A stretch of DNA of 64,000 nucleotides from Vigna angularis (taxonomy: Eukaryota > Streptophyta > Magnoliopsida > Fabales > Fabaceae). The notes under the pieces are model-generated. The model was not told the DNA's origin, did not search any database, and saw nothing but the letters and a program-made list of their open reading frames with translations. Positions 54,567 to 64,000 of this stretch are shown here, piece after piece. Positions within the stretch are counted from its first letter, which is position 1; each line of letters starts with the position of its first letter. The DNA is taken from assembly GCF_016808095.1 (NCBI RefSeq), contig NC_068975.1, forward strand, positions 38,052,501-38,116,500. The letters are read 5' to 3'. The translations under genes were made by a program, and so were the position numbers.

Positions 54567-57500
54567 CTATATTCTATTATAAAATATTTTTTATAAAAAT
54601 AAAGTTCAAAATTGTTTTAAAGTTTTGACTAAGAAAAGGAAATGATAAAGAGAAAAAAAAACTAATGAATTTCAAAAAATTTCTTTGACTAAAATATCTT
54701 ACGAAACCATTGCTTGAGATCTCATTCAAAGAAAAATGTACCAAATATCTTATGTTCTTTTCTTTATATTATATAGATGATATGATATGTAAGGATTATG
54801 ATTGGAAATTCTTTTATCGTCTTTTCTTGATAAAGAGGCGAAACATAATCAAGATGCTTCCTAACTAGGATTTTATGGTTCAGGAACAGAGTTTGAGATT
54901 TGAGGTTTGGATTAGGGTTCATGATTTATGATTCAAGTTCATGGTTCAAGCAATTAAGGTTTAAGATTGAGGATTCAAGGATCGGAACTCAAGGATTGCG
55001 GGAATCAAAAATCAAGAATAAAGAATCAGAAAACAGGGTTGCAGCAGCTTTCGGTGTTGTTAAAGGTTTACTGGATCATTTTAGATAAAATATTATCTTG
55101 TCATTTGTTTTCTTTTGAGGTCTTGAGTTGAATGCTTTGAATCTAAATAAACTTAATATTGGTATACTGAAACAAACTCATGATGCAGGTCTCGGAACCC
55201 TAAGTGGTGGACCACTCCTTGAGCCAAACATTCAAAGCGCTAGACGGAACAATTTATGTGAGTGAGAATCTCTTAATTTTTGTTTCTGTTGCTGTTGGTT
55301 TAGATTAATGTCTCAAGACAGGCTTTTGAACGCTTTTCCTATTGATTGATCATAGCTTAAATACAAATTTCAATTATCATAGCTTAGATGGATATTGATC
55401 AATGTGTCGATATAATTTCAATTTAACATAGTTCATCCATCCTATTAATAAACTCACTGAAAATCTACTAAAAAGTCTTCCATTTGCATTCGAATATTTA
55501 ATCGCTTGCATACGCTAGACCTTTCTGAATCAATTATGCAGTGGCTGATTTTTTATTCTACTTGTAATTAACTAGTTAAGTTATTTCTTTTTGGCTTTTG
55601 CATTCAGAGCAGTAGATCAATGACTATATAGGCACGAGAGCACTACTCTTAGCTATGTGATATTTAAATAACTCTAATAATGAAAGGGAAAAAATTGTAC
55701 TGATAAACCATACAGGAGATAAAGTTGTCGACACTAGCAGGTCTTGAAATAAAATCAAAGAGTAACAGAGACTGTTCCCAGCAGATGATTCAAGCAGCCT
55801 GACTAGGGACTGCAAAAACAAGACAGAACAACATCAACATTCCAAACTTCCTCTTTCATCAAAACCAGCGGCAAATAAATAGTCAATAGCTCAAGTGGCC
55901 ACCAGATCCAAAGGGTGGAATGAAAACGTACAAACATTCATAACACATGAAAGTTCAAAACACTTATGTGAAACAAACATATACATCAAGTGCAAACATG
56001 CAAGTATGTTTCATATAATTGTTGGATCACATAATATTATCTTGACCATTATGTACATTAAAATTTAGATAAATTGGACCTTAATAGATATTTAGTATAA
56101 TACAATAATCGACATTAACTCATATTTTTAAAAGCATATTATAAATTAAAAATAAGAGATGACATGAAGCATCACTTATCTTTTTTTTGTGTCCAACTTT
56201 ACAAACTTAATCTACTATGAGAACATTGTAAATATGCTAACACTTACAACTAGTGCAATAAAGTACACATAGATGAATGACAAATGATAACAGGTGCAGT
56301 AAAGTAAGTAATTTCATCTTTTTCATATCATATTTACACTTAAAATTGTTACTATTTATTAGCAAGCATTGGTTATGATTTCACAGACTACTTAGGAAGT
56401 TAACGATTAGGTAAAAGGGTAAGTGGAATAAAAGAATTATATAAACACAAAACTTGTGTATTGACAATTATGTTCTTCGTGCAACTCATAATCCTATCAC
56501 TTTTAGAATTGTTGTGATCTGAAAACAGCATTGCTACATCAAATCAGACAAAAAGACATCAACTCAGACTCTACCATATGTTTCTATGTAGTTGAGTATA
56601 CTATATAGCTAAAAAACCATATTTTTCCTTCTTCTAAATGAAAATACAAATTTTGAAGAACCTTGTAATACTAAACTCAAATGCAAGTGCCAAATTGATC
56701 ATACCAGATTGCACTTATTTCTACTATTAACACGTGCTCTCTGCCCTTATGCTTTAATATGGGGTCCAATAACCTTAACATGGGACTGTCTGCCTTATTC
56801 TTTCTTGAAAGAGAGAATGACTTTTATTATATTCATTCATATATGTTAAGAAATGGACTTTAAGCCTAACTCAACCCGTTATAACCTTGTTCTGATACCA
56901 TGTTAAGAAGTGGACTTTAAACCTAATTCAACCTCACAAAATCGACTTGATAAGGTGAGGTTTGCACCCACTTATATATATTCTAAATTGGCCTTATCTC
57001 TAGTCGATGTAGGACTTTCAACACACCCCTCTTACGTCGAGGTATAAACATCATCTACATCTCGAACGTGAGACTAGACATTAATGGGTAGTCCAGTAAC
57101 ACCCCGATAAGGGGTAGAACAACATGTTCAACAATAAGGTGAACCGGTGATATGACAACCACTGCATGACAGATAAAAGCAGAAAGAGAGCCCCTAGTTG
57201 AAAAATGGAATGAAACACCAGAAAACGACCCTTAAAGTAGGATAACATGCGGGAACTGAATTATTATATCAACAAAATATAGGATATAAGAATAGTAATA
57301 TAATAACAGACACAAAAAATGGGTTGAGCATTTCACTAGCCAATTTTTATAGCAAGACAAGTGTGATTTTTACATCAAAATAACCAATGAATGAAATAGA
57401 GTCATTTTAATCAATTTAAATTAAATCAAGCAGGTTCCAGTTCTATGATAAAAAGAAAACAAGTAAAATTACCTGATATATTCCATCTTCACACATACTA

Positions 57501-59610
57501 TAAAAAACGATCTAGGATATTAAGGAGTGAAAACACTACAAAAATAAAAGAAATATAAAAATGAAAAAAATTAGGATAATAATTTCAACCATAGCAGATT
57601 ATTTGATAGCCAACAAAGAATATAATCTTTTTACTTAAATTTTTTGCGTGGAATAAAGGTTAAGAATATTCAAAGGCAAGTTATTTGCATAATAATATAG
57701 AAAAATATGATTGGAGTATCTAAATTTGTATTTGTGCCTTTTAGCTTCTAAAACAATCTCTCTTCATCCATAACATTTGCCAGTAAACTATAAGTCTCAT
57801 AATTTTCCTCATAGATAAAAAGAAAGGAAAAGAAAAATCTAACATTGTGGCTCTTATTGCTCTCCATGGAGGCCTCGTCGTAGTTCATGGCAGAGTTGAG
57901 CGGTGTGGCGGTTGGGCAATCAAACTCCAATGCTGCAACGGAACCGCACACTGAGAAGAAACGCGTCGAATGAAATTGCAAAAAGGAAAAAGACAAACTA
58001 AGCATGCACTCTAAACACCGAGATAGTCATAATTGAATTTAAAAAAGGAACATCTAATTCTTTTTCAGAATCGAAAATGATGTGAGAGTTCTTGAGAATT
58101 TTAAAAGAGTATTTTATGCAAAAATGAAATTAAGTTATTACTCAACAAATTTAATTTTGAATTTTTTAAAGGATGAGATCAATTCAGAAATATCTTTTCT
58201 ATTTTTTATTTATCTAAAGAAATTCAATAAATGTTCAAATGTTTTGATTTTTTAAATAAGTGTGTCTTTATTTAAAATTTTTTTTAGAACAGACAATGGG
58301 TCTAATTCAGAACCGTCCGAGAAAATAGAATCTTCTCTGTCTTAGGTATATATCAAGGAATAAATAATCGGTGAAAGGTGCTCTGGTGCATAATGAATAC
58401 GAATTGGGAACTGAAGAGAGAAAAAGGAAAACTCGAAGAGAAAGAGGAAAAGGAGCTACTGTGAGGTAGTGTGTGATGTGTGAGTGAGAGCTTTTTCGAG
58501 TTAAGTGAAAGGGATATTTAATGCAGTGTCACATGTTAGTTGGCGTCAACTTCAAGTTCACTCCATTAATCTTTCACTGTGAAAAGACACCACTACCCTC
58601 TCAGTTGACCTTTTAGACTCACTAGCCTCATGGGTCTTAAAGCAATTGACCGTTTAATGAATTATTTTTTTCTTATACTTTATATTAATTTAATTTTAAA
58701 TATTTTTAAAACTAAAACAGATTTTATATTTAAACATAGAATTAATCATTCAGTTAGTTTCTATTTTCGATGAGGTTTTTCAATAGATGACGTTTTTTGA
58801 GTATTTGAAGAAGAAATACTTGCAAAATGTTTCCTATCAGCTTCTCCTGCACTGTTTCACTGCCATGCATTACTTATGCGTCTTAAGAGAAAATATTGAT
58901 AGAGATATTCAACTTGCACATCAAGCCCCAATTAATCACAAGAGAATATAAGTCAATAGACAAGTTAAATATACATTATTTAAATGGATTCAAAATGCTA
59001 TCAAGTAACCTTGAGAAAAACTCCAAGTAACCTTCAGCAAAACTCTAAAATCCAAAATCTGGTGTCTGCGAACACTATAATCGAAGTGTAGAACTAATAC
59101 TCGTAAAAATAGAGTGGTGCCCTATTATATATAGAATGCTATTGTGATTCATCATAAATTAGGGCCCATTTGTTTGTACTTTTTAATAGAGTAAAAAATG
59201 TTTCATAAATTTGAAAGACTAAAATGGTATATGATTAAAATTGTAATCTGTCCCTCAAATTTAGTCTTGCAAGCTAATAATAGGAATATGAAGTAATTTT
59301 TAATTACATAAACTCTCCTGCTTGAGGTCTAAAATAGATCCAGTTCAAAATCCAACATCCAACTGAATTTACTGAATGGCATCAATTAAATTACTCTGAC
59401 TTAATACTGTCGTCAAGATCCACTATATCAAATCCACTATTTTCACCAATTCATGTTTAGTAATTGAATATTTCTGAGAATAATTTGAAGCAAAGAAAAA
59501 GCTTAGGAAGCTAGTAAAATTTAAGGGAAAATAAATATACTAAAAACGAAAGAACAACCTAGCAATTATCTCTCATTGACTGAAGAAATAGTTGTACTTG
59601 GAATACATAC
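54567..59610. other. Long intergenic region without supported genes
   Basis: Five kb of AT-rich DNA. Frames at 55624-55821 and 57748-58005 (minus strand) follow acceptor-like pyrimidine-AG sites but have no recognisable domain; they might be stray exon fragments. A dispersed repeat lies at about 56845-57125. Nothing else could be supported. Confidence 0.4.
56845..57125. repeat. Dispersed repeat with TGTTAAGAAGTGGACTTTAA
   Basis: A 28-bp word (TGTTAAGAAxTGGACTTTAA plus xCCTAAxTCAACC) occurs twice, at about 56847 and 56902, followed by GTCGATGTAGGACTTTCAAC and a moderately GC-rich stretch. It resembles a repeat frequent in legume intergenic DNA, possibly a truncated retroelement end. Class not assigned. 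Confidence 0.5.
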
Positions 59611-59935
59611 CAGAGCAAGCCCCCATCCGGTTGGATCACAATTTCTTGCCGCATCAGCTCGTGAATCTAAAGCCATAATCCATGTGTATGCACAAAACAG
59701 TTGTACATATTATCTACCACACCTCAGTAAATTGTAGAATTTTGAAATTCAATAAAAGCTCACCAATTTCGGTAGGGACTATGGCTAGGGTATGAGCGTT
59801 TCTTTCTTCTATCAAGGATTTAGATGTACTGTCATTCAACTCCTGCAACCATGAAAAAGAATGAAGATAGTTGAAGAAAGACATAATCTAAAACAACGGA
59901 ACCTTCATTTAAAGTTTCACCAGCAAGTCTCCAAA
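59611..59935 (-). pseudogene. AP180/ANTH clathrin-assembly exon fragments, copy 1
   Basis: Two minus-strand exons with good splice sites: 59842-59764 (ELNDSTSKSLIEERNAHTLA then IVPTEI) and 59666-59611 (DSRADAARNC then DPTGWGLAL). The order (L)(G)LND...LIEERNA.xLAIVPTE followed by DPTGWxLALV matches the C-terminal region of plant AP180-type (ANTH domain) clathrin-assembly proteins. No ANTH domain is present nearby, so this is a fragment. The segment 59670-59935 is repeated at 61957-62265. Confidence 0.65.
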
Positions 59936-59939
59936 TACA

Positions 59940-61960
59940 ACAATCTAGATGATGATAAGAAAAGCAAAAAAACAAAACACCTTTTCCTTTGCAATCTTTG
60001 AGAGCTCAAGTATGTAACTTTTTGCTCTAGCATCTTCACAAAGAGAATTGAAGTCCTTGGATATAGCATTTTCTTGTGCCCATTATTTAGGTACTTCCTT
60101 TCTGGGATTAACAACAGCAAGGAAGGCCTCAAAAATGTTATCATAAACCCATATCTGAAATAGAGGAGAAAAAGGTTTATATCTTCATGGAATAGATCAT
60201 TTTCAGCTCATTCAATGAAGCTAATTTAAAACCTTGTTTCTTATTTGCACTGGCCTAAACCTTTTGACACCATTACTCGTTTGTATGTCCAGATGGTTGA
60301 ACAAATAGTGGGGTAGATACAAGCCCCCGTAGTTGTCTTACCTCTTGAGAAAAATATCACACTGAACTACAGTGCACACTAATATATATCAACATGCACC
60401 AATACCAGGTCAACATACAATGATACTTGTTGATGTGAAAATTTATAGTGTTTAAGAGAAATATTTCTATCAGGAAGCTACAATTTGATTGTGTGGCGAT
60501 GAAAGAAAAATATCAAAGCCTGTATAATTTATACGTCATGATAAAAAATATCATCCTAAGACAGAGGGTTGGTAGGCCATGATTGGTCCCAAAGTTTTGT
60601 AATCCTATCATCAACCACTGAGGTAATCACCTGTCGTAGTATATGAGTAACATTTTCTAATCTTCTACATATTTTTCCAACTAGATATAACCAATAAATT
60701 TGCTACAAATTAGGACAGAAAAACCATTGGAAGGAATAGGGTTCTGAGGACTTACAGATTCAATACATGAAACTTGATCATAAATGTTCTCCAGGTTGTA
60801 GGCAGCAACATATTCTCCCTGTGAAAGTTTAAATATGTTCTTTTTCCTATCAATAATTTCCATGCCTCCATTAGGTTGTGCTTTCCAATATCCCCTGTCG
60901 AAGGTAACATTTCTGAATAAAAGAAAAATTGTAGCGTCATAGCTAATATAAGAAATTATCTATAAACCTTAATTTTGGAAAACATAATAAAATAACTTGT
61001 ATGGAACGTTCATCGATCAGAACCTCTTAGGTGAGATCTTCAAGTTTGTAGTACCCTGAAAAAAAGGTTTTACCCCTCTACACAAATTTCTCTCCTTGGT
61101 GTGCTTGCTAGGGCATCACATCCCGTTTCAGGAACAGATTCCAGGCACACATCAACATTTGGTACTGGAGGGCCCATTGTTCCAGGCATTTCCATTTCAT
61201 TTGGTAATAAGACAAAGGTTCTCGCACATGTTTCAGTCAGGCCTGTTTGCATTTTAACAGGAGCACCAAGTAAATAAACTAGTATTCAAATATCCAACTC
61301 TAATAACTATTTGAGAAATATAAAATGGCTATAACTGTTCTGAATTGAAAGTAGTACAAAATTTTTACGTAATTGAAATGTATTTGAGGTAAATCTTTTA
61401 ACATATACAAGTTAAATATCAAATGAACTAAAGGGTAAAGAAGAAAAATAAGAAACTCTTCCCTTAAAAATATACAGTTAGTTTTAAACCAGTTTTGGAT
61501 ATTTTTTTCAACTCCCATTACTATGCTATCAAAAGTTGTCTGCTTTCTCAAATTTTACGTGATTACAACAAGGGAACAATTATAAAACTGCTTCCATTCT
61601 ACCTAGTGTTATTTTGAACTGTGACAAACACTCTTTAAAATATTATAACATATGTAATCCTTGGATAAAAATAAAATACTACTATTTTCTGATAAAAAAT
61701 CATTTTCAACTAAGAGCATATGTTTGTGTCACCATCACTTGGAAATCAAATTGATGACATTTTTCTTGAAAAGTTATAGCATGATATAAGTTTGATTTCC
61801 ATATTTAAAAAGATCATACCATATCCTTGTAAACATAACAAGAAGTCACCACCCATAAGTAACCTTCCGCACTTGTGCAGATAAAGGTGTTGCTCCAGAC
61901 AAAATAAGACGAACTCTACCTCCTAAACCCTCCTTGACCCGATGATGATTAGCAAAGCCG
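59940..61960 (-). pseudogene. Long-chain acyl-CoA synthetase (LACS) pseudogene fragment
   Basis: Minus-strand pieces in LACS order: about 61955-61850 (KEGLGGRVRLILSGATPLSA, then a frameshift before the EGYL-type text), 61255-61060 (TGLTETCARTFVLLPNEMEM, GTMGPPVPNVDVCLESVPE), about 61050-61020 (YYKLEDLT, in-frame stop, EVLIDE), 60905-60755 (GDIG, frameshift, MEIIDRKKNIFKLSQGEYVA, ENIYDQVSCIES), and 60155-59990 (IWVYDNIFEAFLAVVNPRKE, stop, AQENAI, DFNSLCEDARAKSYILELSK). These cover the second half of the AMP-binding domain including the adenylation-forming TETCA and IDRKKNIFKLSQGEYV motifs. Multiple stops and frameshifts and a missing N-terminal half show it is dead. The final LACS exon is absent; AP180-derived sequence takes its place. 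Confidence 0.88.
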
Positions 61961-62330
61961 TAATCCATGTGTATGCACAAAACAGTTGTACATATTATCT
62001 ACCACACCTCACTAAATTTAGAATTTTGTACATATTATCCACCACACCTTACTAACTTGTAGAATTTTGAAAGCCGATAAATAAAAGCTCACCAATTTCG
62101 GTAGGGATTATGGCTAGGACATGAGCGTTTCTTTCTTCTATCAAGGATGTTTCAGATGAACTATCATTCAACCCCTGCAGCCACGAAATAGAATGAAGTT
62201 TAAGAAAAACATAATCTTAAATAACTGAACCTTCTATTAAAGTTTTACCAGCAAGTCTCCAATTTCAGAATAGTTGTGAGCCACTGAAAGACGAACAAGC
62301 TCAGAATTCGAGGCAACATCCAAACGACAT
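61957..62330 (-). pseudogene. AP180/ANTH clathrin-assembly exon fragments, copy 2
   Basis: Two minus-strand exons: about 62325-62250 (CRLDVASNSELVRLSVAHNY then SEIGDLL, donor GTAAAAC) and about 62176-62095 (GLNDSSSETSLIEERNAHVL then AIIPTEI). Joined, they give GDLLGLND, a typical AP180 tail motif, supporting the family call for both copies. The non-coding sequence on the 59670-59935 side is also duplicated here, with a small extra internal repeat (TTGTACATATTATC). Confidence 0.6.
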
Positions 62331-64000
62331 TAAGGGCTCCTGTTCTTGAGATAGTTTATCGTATTCTGTTTTGTTGTGAGAATATCATTTGGTCCGAAAG
62401 TCAGTAACTAGAAGTGTATCAGCGACCTAGAACCTAATCCAAAAGCTCAATCTTACGAAAAATAATGCATTGATGTCTAGAATTTATTAATAAAAAATGT
62501 CAATGATAAAGAAATCAGGACACTTATTCCTTTATAAGCGTATAATATTTAAAAGATATATATAGTTAAAAATTCAATTTTTTAAATAAAATGATTTAAT
62601 GATTTTATTGTTATTAAATATGATAGTGTTAAATATTTTTTCTATTTTTAATTTTAACTAATTTCTAATTACTTGATCATTTAATAAAGTTAAATTTTAA
62701 AAAGTATATTTTACTTTTATTTCTTAAAATAATATTATTTAAAAAATTACTTCTTTTATGATTTTTTTTAATTAACTTAAACCATGATAAGTACTCATAA
62801 AAAATATTTTAAAGATTAGTTACACTTAATGTTACTATTACTATTAGGGTTATGATTATGGTTAAGAATAAGGTTAAGATTATGATTACGATTAGGAATA
62901 AGGTTAGGATTAAGATTATGGTTAGAGTTAGTTGTTAGGATTATGATGAGGGGTGAGGGTGAGGATAAGGTCAATAGTTATAGGGTTAGGGTTAGTAGTA
63001 GGGTTATGGTTATATTTAGAGCTATGATTAGGGTAAGAGTTATGATTAGGGTAAGAGTTATGATTATGATTAGGGTCAGGGATATGATTAAGGATTAAGT
63101 AGAAAAAATGTTACATGGCCACAAATGTTGCAACTTTTCTTACAACATCAAAGCTTTTGAGAAAACTAAGGCAAGGTTCAAATCTCACAAAGGATAAAAT
63201 CTTGTCAAAACTAGTTCAAAACTCACATTTTATGTAAAAACTATTCAATTTTATTGAAAGAAATTGTAAAATCTAGCTAAAAACTATCAACTCAAATTAG
63301 AAACTCAAAATCATTCAAAATCAAGAATTAAAAATTTGTAAAACTCAACTAAGAACCTCAATGTATCGACCTAAACAAGTTTGAAACTATAAAAGAAAGT
63401 TAAGAAAAAAGAATAAAAACTCATTATCTAAAAACAACAAATAACTAAGAATCTCACCATCAAATTTGAAACAGAATACTGAAATAGGATAGAAACTAAA
63501 ACTACTCTTAAAACAGCAAAGATATTGTACTTAAAACAGAAATCATTTAAAACAGTAAAGGAAACTAGCTACAAGAGTTTAAAACTAGAAATGAAAGTTC
63601 AAATCAAAGCTAAACTATAAAAATAGAAAAAAAAGTTTAAAAATGCATATGAATACTTAATAAAACTAAGAAACAACAAAATAGTTTAAATATTCAACCA
63701 AAACTAAATCTACAGTCTACAATAACCAAACCAAACATGTTAAAAGAAAAAGAAATTAACAATGCAAAGTAAGCTTGAATCAAACCAACGTCTCTCTAAT
63801 ATTAAGTAGTAAGTACCATACCTGCAAAAGAGAAAATTTAGAAGACAATTAAAAGAAAGTTTAATAATAAATTAATAAATAAAAAGACAATTAAAAGTGA
63901 AGAAACAAGAAAAAGAAATAAAATTCTTTTACCCATTCTTGCATCTCTTTTCTCCAAACTATCATTCTAGAAATAAATTAACCAAATTATTACCTTCAAC
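62331..64000. other. AT-rich terminal region
   Basis: No gene is supported. It holds the telomere-like stretch listed separately; from about 63100 the plus strand is A-rich with repeated AAAACT/AAAACA words and no recognisable protein. Confidence 0.4.
62840..63095 (+). repeat. Degenerate telomere-like GGTTA/TTAGGG array
   Basis: About 250 bp of imperfect units such as TTAGGGTTATGA, GATTAGGGTAAGAGTTAT, GGTTAAGATTATG and GGGTTAGGGTTAG. Several TTAGGG cores are present but the perfect plant TTTAGGG telomere unit is rare. Read as degenerate interstitial telomere-like satellite or purine-rich simple repeat. Confidence 0.75.

Noticed and set aside
55624..55821. Minus-strand frame beginning after an acceptor-like site
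   Set aside because: No family resemblance in any frame and no partner exon could be identified, so it is not called as a gene.

Overview
This window is plant nuclear DNA: AT-rich intergenic sequence, many GT-AG introns, plant-specific gene families (ARF, methionine S-methyltransferase, DUF707, FAR1-related) and plant transposon types. The protein flavour and repeat families suggest a papilionoid legume, probably Phaseoleae (Glycine/Phaseolus/Vigna type). That assignment is inference; no species can be fixed from sequence alone.

Layout. The left part carries four plus-strand genes: an intronless MAPKKK17/18-type kinase (392-1441), a 14-exon DUF707 membrane protein (3718-9920), an intronless GRP23-like PPR protein with a long Pro-rich tail (10896-13382), and a 7-exon ZRSR2/U2AF35-related splicing factor (18558-26659). 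The next part carries four minus-strand genes: a small basic Cys/Pro-containing protein (27175-27588), a 14-exon ARF1-type auxin response factor (28724-35893), a 12-exon methionine S-methyltransferase (40072-46543) and a small single-pass membrane protein (51246-52090). I rebuilt all intron-containing genes by hand from splice sites. Every exon chain keeps frame, giving 387, 611, 664, 1090 and 104 aa. Two introns (one in the DUF707 gene, one in the ARF gene) use GC instead of GT donors.

The space between genes is a TE and gene-fragment archive. It holds a FAR1-related remnant with internal deletions (1777-2109), an old Ty3/gypsy fragment split by a foldback element with long inverted arms and internal GGACGCTCGTCC repeats (about 15650-17335), and a decayed Ty1/copia fragment stopping about 60 bp from the methyltransferase stop codon. 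A complete non-autonomous LTR element lies inside ARF intron 8, antisense to the gene, with 5-bp target duplication and LTRs differing at 2 of 286 sites. A Mutator-like element with exact 9-bp target duplication and about 212-bp inverted repeats sits 257 bp upstream of the methyltransferase ATG. There is also a hAT-type MITE with exact 8-bp target duplication, and a chimeric pseudogene block (59611-62330) where acyl-CoA synthetase exons are bracketed by direct repeats carrying AP180/ANTH clathrin-assembly exons. The last 1.7 kb is AT-rich with a degenerate telomere-like stretch.

The genes are not an operon or pathway cluster; each acts separately (signalling, splicing, organelle RNA biology, auxin response, sulfur metabolism). 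I saw no CRISPR, rRNA or convincing tRNA. No clearly undescribed multi-gene system emerged. The most interesting signals are the nested and gene-proximal mobile elements, the repeat-bearing gag-like ORF, and the LACS/AP180 mosaic.
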